Assembly (NCBI RefSeq): GCF_014284305.1
Contig: NZ_JACOFW010000020.1
Span: 1 to 64,000, forward strand
Reading direction: 5' to 3'
DNA from: Affinundibacterium seohonense
GTDB taxonomy: Bacteria; Pseudomonadota; Gammaproteobacteria; Burkholderiales; Burkholderiaceae_D
DNA: 64,000 nt
A program made the position numbers and the translations under genes. This document shows, in pieces, positions 49,788 to 60,642 of this stretch. Each line of letters opens with the position of its first letter. Within the stretch, counting starts at the first letter, position 1. Below the pieces are notes generated by a model. That model worked only from the letters and a program-made list of their open reading frames with translations, ran no database searches and was not told where the DNA came from.

Positions 49788-50399
49788 TTATTTTGATTTT
49801 GGATTGATACGGCTCATTACCCAAAAGTCACGCGACTGCCCACGCACTTGTTTGTAGCTCTTGAGTAAACCTTCGCGCTCAAAATCGCAGCGTTGCAATA
49901 CTTGTAATGAGCGTGTATTGCTATCTAGCACGCAAGCTTGCACCCGCACCAAGTCGACTTTCTGATGTGCCCAGTTGGTCAAGCTACGACAAGCCGCAGT
50001 GACAATACCTTTTCCCCAATGGCTAGGAGATAGGTCGTAAGCAATTTCCGCACTCAAATGTTGTTGAGAGAAGGTATGAAAACCGATGGTACCTATTAAT
50101 TGATCGTTGCAATCTGCAATGGCAAATTTGATTTGTGCCAAGTTCTGCGACCAGTCTTGATTCTGAACGAATTGTTGTAAATTTTGCGGGGAATTGACTT
50201 GCCAGCTCCAGTGTTCGGTCACCGCCGACTGTTTAAGATAGTCGCACCACGTGGCTAAGTCATCGGTTCGAATCGTTCGTAAATGATATCCGCTGATTTC
50301 GAGCTCTGGCAGTGGATGCGCGGTAAAGGGATTCGGCGACAATTTACTCAAGCCTAGGGGTAAATGCGAGTAGTGAGAGCTGCTTTGACGGTAATTCAT
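49788..50399 (-). CDS. GNAT family N-acetyltransferase (RimJ/RimL type)
   Basis: 203 residues. The GNAT fold is shown by LIGTIGFHTFSQQHLSAEIAYDLSP, then HWGKGIVTAACRSLTNWAHQ (acetyl-CoA binding loop) and VQACVLDSNTRSLQVLQRCDFEREG. This is the RimJ/RimL or ribosomal/antibiotic acetyltransferase branch. The acceptor is unknown. The N-terminal 25 residues (MNYRQSSSHYSHLPLG) look disordered. Divergent from pyrG, with about 200 bases between the starts. Confidence 0.87.
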   Translation of the reverse strand: MNYRQSSSHYSHLPLGLSKLSPNPFTAHPLPELEISGYHLRTIRTDDLATWCDYLKQSAVTEHWSWQVNSPQNLQQFVQNQDWSQNLAQIKFAIADCNDQLIGTIGFHTFSQQHLSAEIAYDLSPSHWGKGIVTAACRSLTNWAHQKVDLVRVQACVLDSNTRSLQVLQRCDFEREGLLKSYKQVRGQSRDFWVMSRINPKSK

Positions 50400-50563
50400 T
50401 TTCTTGTTGATCCTAATGTTTGCTGTTGGTCGTGGTAAACGCCAACACTTCTAAGGTTTTTCTTACACTTTGGGAGAATTAAATATAGAAAATTTATCAT
50501 TCATTCGTGTTTGTCTCAAGCGAAAAAAGTCTTATCCGCGACGTGCGCCGCAGGGCATCATGA

Positions 50564-52255
<1,692 letters not shown>

Positions 52256-52266
52256 AGGAAAACAGC

Positions 52267-53121
52267 ATGAAATTATGTGGATTTGACGTTGGTCTGGATC
52301 AGCCATTCTTTTTGATCGCCGGTCCATGTGTGATCGAGTCGCATCAAATGGCGATGGATACTGCTGGTGCATTAAAAGAAATCACAACTGAGTTGGGTAT
52401 TCCTTTCATCTACAAATCGTCGTTTGATAAAGCGAATCGGTCTTCCGGTACGTCTTTCCGCGGTTTAGGTATGGAAAAAGGTTTGGAAATTTTGGCGGAT
52501 GTAAAAAAGCAATTAAACGTCCACGTCCTCACCGATATCCATGCGATAGATGAAATTAAACCAGTCGCAGCGGTAGTCGATGTTTTGCAAACGCCAGCGT
52601 TCTTGTGTCGTCAGACCGATTTCATTCAAGCTTGTGCGCAATCTGGCAAACCAGTGAATATCAAAAAAGGTCAGTTTTTAGCACCGCACGATATGATTAA
52701 TGTCATCGCGAAAGCGCGTTTGGCTGCAAAAGAAGCCGGTCTGCCAGAAGATAATTTCATGGCTTGCGAACGTGGCGTATCCTTTGGTTACAATAACCTT
52801 GTATCGGATATGCGCTCACTCGCCATCATGCGTGAAACCAATTGCCCAGTCGTGTTTGATGCGACGCATTCCGTGCAATTGCCAGGTGGTCAAGGTACCT
52901 CATCTGGTGGTCAGCGTGAGTTCGTTCCTGTGTTAGCGCGTGCCGCAGTGGCGGTAGGTATCTCAGGCTTGTTCATGGAGACGCATCCAAATCCAGCGCA
53001 AGCAATGTCAGATGGTCCGAACGCGGTACCACTCGGACGTATGAAGGAATTGCTAGCGACCTTGTTAGATTTAGATCGTATCGTCAAGAAAAACGGATTT
53101 TTAGAATCCAGCTTTAATTAA
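52267..53121 (+). CDS. kdsA: 3-deoxy-8-phosphooctulonate synthase (KDO-8-P synthase)
   Basis: 284 residues. It condenses phosphoenolpyruvate with arabinose 5-phosphate, the first committed step to KDO for lipopolysaccharide. Clear motifs are [25 protein letters not shown], and [11 protein letters not shown]. Cys21 in AGPCVIE is the position that is Asn in the metal-independent E. coli enzyme and Cys in the metal-dependent Aquifex type; with the downstream His, Glu and Asp this points to the metal-dependent class. AAAGGA precedes the ATG. It fits the LPS genes further along the window. A strong terminator follows. Confidence 0.97.
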   Translation: MKLCGFDVGLDQPFFLIAGPCVIESHQMAMDTAGALKEITTELGIPFIYKSSFDKANRSSGTSFRGLGMEKGLEILADVKKQLNVHVLTDIHAIDEIKPVAAVVDVLQTPAFLCRQTDFIQACAQSGKPVNIKKGQFLAPHDMINVIAKARLAAKEAGLPEDNFMACERGVSFGYNNLVSDMRSLAIMRETNCPVVFDATHSVQLPGGQGTSSGGQREFVPVLARAAVAVGISGLFMETHPNPAQAMSDGPNAVPLGRMKELLATLLDLDRIVKKNGFLESSFN

Positions 53122-53128
53122 GACTAAA

Positions 53129-53167
53129 TGCCTCGCTAATCTTAATCGCTTAGCGAGGCAATTTTTT
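53129..53167 (+). terminator. Intrinsic terminator of pyrG-kdsA
   Basis: TGCCTCGCTAA (53129-53139) pairs perfectly with TTAGCGAGGCA (53150-53160), followed by ATTTTTT. Confidence 0.95.
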
Positions 53168-53365
53168 ATCTTCGGTTTCAAAGTAGAAGTGAATGAAGAT
53201 CGCTGCAAAACCATAAATGTGTTTTGAAGAAGAAACTCGGTGCAGACAAAATGAGATACTCGATTTGCATGCGCGGTTTCTGCAAAATCGGACCCGATAG
53301 TTTGTGATTTTTGTACCAGACTGGAAACCAATATTTTTGTTATTTGATTGTTTAGGAGAATTTGA

Positions 53366-54649
<1,284 letters not shown>

Positions 54650-54691
54650 TCGCATTTAGAGAAGTTAGTTAATGTCGTGAATTAATGTCGT

Positions 54692-54720
54692 AAAAAAGGG
54701 GAAGTCAGCTTCCCCTTTTT
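54692..54720 (+). terminator. Intrinsic terminator of eno
   Basis: GGGGAAG (54698-54704) pairs with CTTCCCC (54709-54715) over a TCAG loop, flanked by A6 and T5. Just before it the sequence TTAATGTCGT occurs twice, 14 bases apart. Confidence 0.93.
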
Positions 54721-54768
54721 ATCGTTATGAAATATAGTCAAATTTTTTTGACCTTCACCTAAGATCGC

Positions 54769-55095
54769 ATGCGTCTAATTACCATCGCCTTATTAGCTTT
54801 GTTACTCCTGATCCAGTTTCCGCTGTGGTTAGGGAAGGGCGGCTGGCTGCGTGTTTGGGAATTAGATAAACAAGTCAATGCAACGCACGCCAAGAATGAA
54901 GAACTAAAAGCGCGCAACGCTAAATTAGATTCCGAAGTACAAGATTTAAAAAATGGCACAGCTGCTGTCGAAGAGCGTGCCCGCTTTGAACTAGGCATGA
55001 TCAAGAAAGATGAAATCTTTGTTCAGATTTTGGATGCCGGAAGCCAGGTTGAAAGTAAACCCCAAGTCATCAAACCTGCTGTTAAGAAGAATTGA
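54769..55095 (+). CDS. ftsB: Cell division protein FtsB
   Basis: 108 residues: one membrane helix at about 3-20 ([19 protein letters not shown]), then a periplasmic coiled coil (about 30-65, [21 protein letters not shown]) and the conserved [21 protein letters not shown]. It belongs to the DivIC/FtsB family, which bridges FtsQ and FtsL in the divisome. The position directly after eno is conserved in proteobacteria. The C-terminal 20 residues are Lys/Val-rich and probably disordered. Confidence 0.95.
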   Translation: MRLITIALLALLLLIQFPLWLGKGGWLRVWELDKQVNATHAKNEELKARNAKLDSEVQDLKNGTAAVEERARFELGMIKKDEIFVQILDAGSQVESKPQVIKPAVKKN

Positions 55096-55150
55096 TCAAA
55101 TTCTCTCTTCGTTTTACCTGCAGTCTCTTAGTTCCACGACTTTCTGAATA

Positions 55151-55166
55151 ACTCAAAATTTTGAGT
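55151..55166. repeat. Perfect 16-bp palindrome
   Basis: ACTCAAAATTTTGAGT is a perfect palindrome directly upstream of the small gene at 55180. It may be an operator; GAGTCGGACTC at 55162-55172 forms a second, overlapping dyad. Confidence 0.55.
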
Positions 55167-55179
55167 CGGACTCGGTTGA

Positions 55180-55629
55180 GTGAACCACCAAGCCATCAAC
55201 CGACCATCGAGTTCCCACTTCAATGATGGAAGGCAAAATGCACGAATTTCCGCATCAATTGCGCCCAATCAAATCATCACAATACACTACAAAAGTGGGA
55301 AATACGTAGCAGATGGAACTTGGTCAGATACGGCAGTCTCCAAGCAATGCGGCTCAGCGGTGCTGTTGCGGCGCATGGCAGAAGTTGGGCAGGTTGGGTT
55401 TATCGATCAGCCAGTGCCAAAACAAAACTCGACTCCGATTGTTCCTATGTATGCAGTGACAAGCTCGAAAGACGTTGCTATCGTATTGCGCGTGGAGGAA
55501 CTACAGAAGTGGCTCAACACCTTCCCTGGAATTTTTGTGAAAGTCGATGGCGTTCCTGGAGGGCGTACATCTGAGGCATATCGACGAGTGACGGGGTCTT
55601 ATCTTCCGGGTGATCCAAGGGCTAGATAG
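55180..55629 (+). CDS. Hypothetical protein with peptidoglycan-binding-like C-terminus
   Basis: 149 residues from a GTG start that has no good ribosome binding site, so the true start is uncertain. The middle (TIHYKSGKYVADGTWSD, KQCGSAVLLRRMAEVG) matches nothing I know. The C-terminal third, LQKWLNTFPGIFVKVDGVPG followed by GRTSEAYRRVTGSYLPGDPR, has the LQxxLN...DGxxGxxT spacing of peptidoglycan-binding modules and resembles tails of phage-type lysins; this is a weak inference. In another frame a short reading with a better Shine-Dalgarno site starts near 55239 and stops after about 23 codons, so a frameshift near the 5' end is possible. It is followed one base later by another small gene. 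Confidence 0.5.
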   Translation: MNHQAINRPSSSHFNDGRQNARISASIAPNQIITIHYKSGKYVADGTWSDTAVSKQCGSAVLLRRMAEVGQVGFIDQPVPKQNSTPIVPMYAVTSSKDVAIVLRVEELQKWLNTFPGIFVKVDGVPGGRTSEAYRRVTGSYLPGDPRAR

Positions 55630-55630
55630 A

Positions 55631-55783
55631 ATGGGAATCAAGACGCCGAAGAATAAGCCGCACTTCGAACGTCTGACAATAGAAGCTGGTGAAAAAGATT
55701 CGGTAGTGACAGCACTATCAAATGCTATTTCTGCTGCACGTGACAGGTATTCCAAATTAAAGGTAATGCCTGCCGATCAATAG
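55631..55783 (+). CDS. Small hypothetical protein, paired with preceding gene
   Basis: 50 residues, polar (MGIKTPKNKPHFERLTIEAG at the start). It begins one base after the stop of the 149-residue gene (TAGAATG), which suggests translational coupling. No signal peptide or membrane helix. I recognise no family. A small protein coupled to a possible cell-wall-binding protein could be a partner or an immunity-like protein, but this is speculation. Confidence 0.5.
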   Translation: MGIKTPKNKPHFERLTIEAGEKDSVVTALSNAISAARDRYSKLKVMPADQ

Positions 55784-55797
55784 AATGCGAACGTGTC

Positions 55798-56784
55798 CTA
55801 GTTCGATTTTTTAGCTAGAAGGCGTTCGAACGCAATTTCTACTTCCGCCACGCTAGGTGGTGAACCTTTATCGCCAAGATTGATGATTTTGTCCGACCAG
55901 TTTCCTTCAGTTTTCCACTTTGGCGAGTCACAATAAATTTCTATGGTCGGTGTTTCGTAGGCCGCTGCGATGTGAACTAAACCTGTATCAACGCCGATCA
56001 CTAAAGCCGCACGTTGTGCTAACACAGTCGCTTCTTGCATAGACAGCTTCGGTAACACTTGCGCATTGCTCATGTGCTCCGCCATCGCTTCGGCTTCAAG
56101 TTTTTCGGCGGCACTTCCCCACGGAAGTAAAATTGGCCATTCAGTTACCTGTAAGTCACGAGCTGTGCCTATCCAATTATTTCGTGGCCATTTTTTAGAC
56201 TCACCCGCAGTACCGTGAAAGAAAACGATATAGGGCGATGCCGGCATCCAATCGGGTTGTAAATCGAGTTTTTGCAAACCAAAACTTGCTGGTGTATCGA
56301 CCTGATAATTGAGTGCTGCAGCCGCTACTAGCCGTCCACGTAAAACCGCGTGAGTGCGGCGGTCGACCGGAATACTTAAGTCGTGGAAAATTCTTGAAAT
56401 GCCTTCATAGCCTGAACCTTCTGTACCATTCGCTAAACCGACCTTACGCCCATTCGGCGCTTTGCGTGCCATGCCCATGATGATGCCGGTTTTTAACAAT
56501 CCTTGCGTATCAAAGATGAAATCGTAAGCCTCTTCACGCAGGGTGCGATAAAAATGTTTTATCTCTGCGCGGGTTTCCTTATTTCCCAAACTTTTACGCC
56601 AACGACGTTGTGCATAGGCGATGACTTTGTTAACACTGGGCTGGAGTTTGACCAGATTGACATAGGCTTCTTCGACCACCCAATCGATTTGTGCATTTGG
56701 GTAGAGGGCTTTAATATCATCCACCATCGGCATATTGTGGAGTACATCACCTAAGGAAGAGACGCGTATCAGTAGTATTTTCAA
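55798..56784 (-). CDS. waaC: Lipopolysaccharide heptosyltransferase I
   Basis: 328 residues, GT9 family. MKILLIRVSSLGDVLHNMPMVDDI and DWVVEEAYVNLVKLQPSVNKVI are the classic WaaC N-terminus; the ADP-heptose site shows in FHGTAGESKKWPRNNW and VIGVDTGLVHIAAAYETPTIEIYC. It adds the first heptose to KDO2-lipid A in the cytoplasm-facing inner-membrane leaflet. It is the first gene of the minus-strand polysaccharide region with respect to map position, and acts downstream of the KDO made through KdsA. Confidence 0.96.
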   Translation of the reverse strand: MKILLIRVSSLGDVLHNMPMVDDIKALYPNAQIDWVVEEAYVNLVKLQPSVNKVIAYAQRRWRKSLGNKETRAEIKHFYRTLREEAYDFIFDTQGLLKTGIIMGMARKAPNGRKVGLANGTEGSGYEGISRIFHDLSIPVDRRTHAVLRGRLVAAAALNYQVDTPASFGLQKLDLQPDWMPASPYIVFFHGTAGESKKWPRNNWIGTARDLQVTEWPILLPWGSAAEKLEAEAMAEHMSNAQVLPKLSMQEATVLAQRAALVIGVDTGLVHIAAAYETPTIEIYCDSPKWKTEGNWSDKIINLGDKGSPPSVAEVEIAFERLLAKKSN

Positions 56785-56920
56785 TTTATGTGCAGATGCT
56801 TAGTGTTTATTTAATGGCTAGTGTTTAGGCTGAAATGTGAGCTTTTCGCACTTCAAAAATTAAATTCTCAACGCAAAATTGGTGAGAACTGAGAATGTTG
56901 ATCGCTTTCATCTGCTGTGC

Positions 56921-58078
56921 TTATTTTTGATAGGTTGCGGATGTCGTGATATAAAAATCTCTTAAGGCTGCATAGAGAATGTCAGCCGAAAAATACTGAT
57001 CGACTCTGGATTTGGCAGCCAATCCCATCGTTTGTCGGAGTGATTGATCAGCGATGATTAATTCAAGTGCTTGTACAAATTCAGGGATATTTCCAAACTC
57101 ATATAATATTCCAGTTTCGTCTTCTGAAACAGAGTCAATTAAACCAGGAATGCGAGAGCCGACAGTGGGAACACCCATTGCTGCAGCGTCAATGACGATA
57201 GAACCAAAGCCTTCCCGATGGCTAGGCAAGCACAACACGTCCGTGATTGCTAAATAAACTTCATGATTATTGACATGGCCGACTTCAATGACGTCGTTAA
57301 AAAGTGTTGGCTTGGTTTTGCGCAAATTGGCGATTTCACCGTCTTCATCCGGGCCAATAAATAGGAGTTTAATGTTGTGATCTGGATTGGGTAGTCGGGC
57401 AAATGCATGCAACATATCAATGGCGCCTTTATCACGCGTTTTTCGCGCAATAAATGAGAGCACAATATGGGTTTTTGTTATCTTCAGGCTTTGTCTTAAT
57501 TTTTCAGCGGCGGGCGCTAGGTCTTGGTGGTTAAAACGACTAAGGTCAACCCCAGAAAGTGAGCCTTTGGACAAAACGGGCAATGCTTGACTTTGATAGC
57601 TTATGCCATGTTGAAGTAAGAAATCTGATTGTGACAAACTGTCGGTTAAGCATCGTTGATTCAAAAAATTAATGAATCGATCGATCGCATAAAAAAAGCT
57701 TTTAGAAAAACCTTTTTGTGTAGCCCAAGTTTGACCTGTAAATGTATGGATGCGCACCGGTACACGTGCCAGACATCCGGCAATAGTCGTGAGTAAGCCA
57801 GCTTTCGGCATGATGGAATGAACCACATCCGGCTGGTATTTACGTAAGAATCGATAAAGGGAAATCAGAGCGGTGAAATCCTTGAAGACACTGTACTTAC
57901 GATTAATATCAATATCGACAAATTGAATTGCCGGATACAAGGCTTGATTCGCCGACACGTTTTGTCCTACGACACAAACGTCAAAATCGGCAGATATTCT
58001 TTTTAAGGTGTTATTTAAGTGCCATGGGACTACATAGGATGCAGTCACAACTCTCACTACTTTTAATTTCTTGCTCAC
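56921..58078 (-). CDS. Glycosyltransferase family 4
   Basis: 385 residues with two Rossmann-like halves. The N-terminal half has VVRVVTASYVVPWHLNNTLK and DVVHSIMPKAGLLTTIAG; the C-terminal GT4 half has FIARKTRDKGAIDMLHAF, LFIGPDEDGE, and the donor-binding LPSHREGFGSIVIDAAAMGVP. The Glu of EGFG contacts the nucleotide sugar. It retains anomeric configuration and probably adds a sugar during LPS O-antigen or core assembly. The start is GTG at 58078. The next gene upstream is an epimerase and the gap of 63 bases allows cotranscription. Confidence 0.92.
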   Translation of the reverse strand: MSKKLKVVRVVTASYVVPWHLNNTLKRISADFDVCVVGQNVSANQALYPAIQFVDIDINRKYSVFKDFTALISLYRFLRKYQPDVVHSIMPKAGLLTTIAGCLARVPVRIHTFTGQTWATQKGFSKSFFYAIDRFINFLNQRCLTDSLSQSDFLLQHGISYQSQALPVLSKGSLSGVDLSRFNHQDLAPAAEKLRQSLKITKTHIVLSFIARKTRDKGAIDMLHAFARLPNPDHNIKLLFIGPDEDGEIANLRKTKPTLFNDVIEVGHVNNHEVYLAITDVLCLPSHREGFGSIVIDAAAMGVPTVGSRIPGLIDSVSEDETGILYEFGNIPEFVQALELIIADQSLRQTMGLAAKSRVDQYFSADILYAALRDFYITTSATYQK

Positions 58079-58141
58079 AAAAATTTATTCCCGCATAAAA
58101 GTTGAGTGGCACGCTGTAATTGATAAATTTCAAAAAAATGA

Positions 58142-59077
58142 TTAATTCTTGTGCTCCGTTATCATTTCCGCTAAACCCTCTTGCATTGATATGACATGAT
58201 GATATTGCAAATCATTTTCAATTTTGTGAATTGGGTAATACGTTTTATTGCTTAACGCATCTATCCTTGACGATGTTAATGGTAACTTAGGTATCCATCC
58301 TAAGCAGGCAACGATAGCGCGCATGGGTTTTTCCGGAAATCGTAAAGTTGGTGCTTTTTGATTTAATAATGAAGAAATGATGTCGACAAATTCTTCTAGG
58401 GTACGGTAATCAGAGATGTTATAGATTTGCCCTTTGGCCTGTGGTGAAGTGCCGCACAAATAAAGCGCCTCGACGACGTTGTTCACATGCACATAGTTGG
58501 CAGATGCACCTTTGGCACCAATAAAGACAAACAGACCTTTTTTGATCATGCCGATCAGACTGCGTAAAGACTGATTTGACATGCCTGTGCCATACACAAT
58601 CGATGGTCGTAATACGACGCTCTCAAAGGCACCGCTGTTGCTTGCTGAGATGACTAAGGCATCCGATTTTGCTTTCGTCACTTCATACATGCCTGAAGGA
58701 TTGAGCGTTGAGTTCTCGTCGATCATACATTGTCGATTTAATCCATATGCACCCACGCTACTCAATTGCACCCATCTTCTGATCTTTCCAGTCGCCATTT
58801 TGATCAGTAAGCCAGTGCCATCTAGGTGAATTGCCTCCATGCGACTTTCATCACGAATCTCTCCGGCACAGTGATAAAGAACATCAACTTGATCTAGAAA
58901 AGAGGACATATTTTCGGCCCGTGTTAAATCGCCAGAAAACCAACGCACCTCTGCAGGAAGATTGGCCAATTGCGGGTCTCGACGTGAAAACACTCGTACT
59001 TCGTCACCATTAGTCAGATGACGCAAGACCAGCTTACGACCAATGAAACCTGTTCCACCCGTAATTCCGACAATCAA
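58142..59077 (-). CDS. NAD-dependent epimerase/dehydratase (SDR extended)
   Basis: 311 residues. The Rossmann motif GITGGTGFIGRKL is at the start; the catalytic region reads YEVTKAKSDALV (Tyr-x3-Lys), and VVLRPSIVYGTGM follows. This is an extended short-chain dehydrogenase acting on a nucleotide or lipid-linked sugar. The TTG start at 59077 is supported by GAGGT six bases upstream and by the motif directly at the N-terminus. Which sugar it acts on is not readable; the neighbours place it in O-antigen or exopolysaccharide synthesis. Confidence 0.9.
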   Translation of the reverse strand: MIVGITGGTGFIGRKLVLRHLTNGDEVRVFSRRDPQLANLPAEVRWFSGDLTRAENMSSFLDQVDVLYHCAGEIRDESRMEAIHLDGTGLLIKMATGKIRRWVQLSSVGAYGLNRQCMIDENSTLNPSGMYEVTKAKSDALVISASNSGAFESVVLRPSIVYGTGMSNQSLRSLIGMIKKGLFVFIGAKGASANYVHVNNVVEALYLCGTSPQAKGQIYNISDYRTLEEFVDIISSLLNQKAPTLRFPEKPMRAIVACLGWIPKLPLTSSRIDALSNKTYYPIHKIENDLQYHHVISMQEGLAEMITEHKN

Positions 59078-59155
59078 AAGATACCTCGCAATAATAATTT
59101 TTCGTGATGATTGAGTCGCCTATCAAGCGGCTATCGAAGCAATTATATGTGATTC

Positions 59156-60532
59156 TTAATACGGCAAAACTGCATCCGGCTTGACTGCCAGAATCGCTGT
59201 TTTTAATGCTGCCTGAATCCGTACCAAAGCCTCCGGTGTCTCTGCTTCAAAACGCATCACAATCACCGGTGTGGTGTTCGATGAACGGGCTAAGCCAAAG
59301 CCATCTGGGTATTCCACACGTAGACCATCAATATTAATGATTTCAGTCGAGCCTGGAAAATTCGCATTTTTTTGCATTGCTGCAATGATGGCAAAATTTT
59401 CACCTTCATTCAATTTTAATTGCAACTCTGGGGTGCTGGTCGATTGTGGTAAGTCATTGAGTGTCGCCGTCATGTCGGCCACTTTACTCAGAATTTCCAA
59501 TAATCGGGCACCAGCGTACATGCCGTCATCAAAGCCGTACCAGCGGTCTTTAAAGAAGACGTGACCACTCATTTCACCGCCCAAAGGGGAGCCAGTTTCT
59601 TTGAGTTTGGCTTTGACCAAGGAGTGACCTGTTTTCCACATCAGCGGAACGCCGCCATGATCCTTGATCCAGCTGGACAAATGACGCGTGCATTTTACGT
59701 CATACAATATTTGTTCGCCTGGATGGCGACTCAAGACATCGGCGGCAAACAACATCAATTGACGATCTGGATAAATGATTTGCCCATCTTTTGTCACCAC
59801 GCCTAGACGATCACCGTCGCCGTCAAAAGCCAGCCCAATTTCCGCATCGCCAGTTTGTAAACAATGTATCAGATCTTGCAGGTTTTCTGGATGCGCGGGA
59901 TCGGGATGGTGATTAGGGAAATTGCCATCAACTTCGCAAAATAATTCGGTCACTTCGCAACCCATGGCACGGTACAAATCACCGGCGAAAGCCCCAGCAA
60001 CACCATTGCCACAATCGATTGCGATCTTGATCTTACGCGTGAGTTTGACATCACTGACGATGCGTTCTAAATAGGCGGCTTTGATATCATGCGTGCTATA
60101 AGTTCCTTCGCCGACTGCAAAATCCTGCGCCACGATGCGGTCGTACAACGCGAGTATCGTATCGCCATAAATCGCTTCACCAGCGAGCACCATTTTGAAC
60201 CCGTTGTAGTCCGGTGGATTATGGCTGCCTGTGACCATGATGCCGGAAGTCGCGCCGAGCACATGGGTGCCAAAATACACCATGGGCGTTGCGACAACGC
60301 CGAGATCAATGACATTGACACCTGTAGCTTGTAATCCTTTTGCCAGTGCTTCTGCTAATGATGGTCCAGATAAACGGCCATCGCGACCGATCACAACCGT
60401 CTTCTCGCCTTTGGCGAGCGCGGCACTACCGAAGGCTTGCCCAATCGCGTAAGCGACGTCAGCATCCAACGTTTTATCAATGATGCCGCGGATGTCGTAG
60501 GCTTTAAAAATACTCTTGGAAAGTAGGGACAT
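59156..60532 (-). CDS. Phosphomannomutase/phosphoglucomutase
   Basis: 458 residues, the length of AlgC/ManB-type bifunctional enzymes. The four-domain phosphohexomutase shows FKAYDIRGI, the phosphoserine loop VTGSHNPPDYNG, the metal loop LAFDGDGDRLGVV, the sugar-binding GGEMSGHVFF and the C-terminal phosphate loop RSSNTTPVIVMRFE. It interconverts the 6- and 1-phosphates of mannose or glucose for nucleotide-sugar synthesis feeding LPS and exopolysaccharide. It is a separate unit from the downstream-mapped dehydratase, with a long hairpin between them. Confidence 0.95.
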   Translation of the reverse strand: MSLLSKSIFKAYDIRGIIDKTLDADVAYAIGQAFGSAALAKGEKTVVIGRDGRLSGPSLAEALAKGLQATGVNVIDLGVVATPMVYFGTHVLGATSGIMVTGSHNPPDYNGFKMVLAGEAIYGDTILALYDRIVAQDFAVGEGTYSTHDIKAAYLERIVSDVKLTRKIKIAIDCGNGVAGAFAGDLYRAMGCEVTELFCEVDGNFPNHHPDPAHPENLQDLIHCLQTGDAEIGLAFDGDGDRLGVVTKDGQIIYPDRQLMLFAADVLSRHPGEQILYDVKCTRHLSSWIKDHGGVPLMWKTGHSLVKAKLKETGSPLGGEMSGHVFFKDRWYGFDDGMYAGARLLEILSKVADMTATLNDLPQSTSTPELQLKLNEGENFAIIAAMQKNANFPGSTEIINIDGLRVEYPDGFGLARSSNTTPVIVMRFEAETPEALVRIQAALKTAILAVKPDAVLPY

Positions 60533-60577
60533 AATGTTCTCTATCTAAAAAATACGAATTTTTTTGAAAGGCTTTGC

Positions 60578-60641
60578 CGCAGGGGCGCAGAGCACGCAGA
60601 GTTTTTTGAATCAGAATCTCTGCGTGCTCTGCGCCTCTGCG
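60578..60641 (-). terminator. 24-bp hairpin with internal 8-base repeats
   Basis: 60578-60601 pairs with 60618-60641 over a 16-base loop, with one G-T pair in 24. The arms are built of near-repeats of CGCAGAG(C/G). It begins directly after the dehydratase stop codon on the minus strand. The stem is strong but no clean T-tract follows, so it may act as a terminator or as an mRNA 3' end stabiliser. Its repeat-rich form also suits a dispersed intergenic element. Confidence 0.65.
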
Positions 60642-60642
60642 T

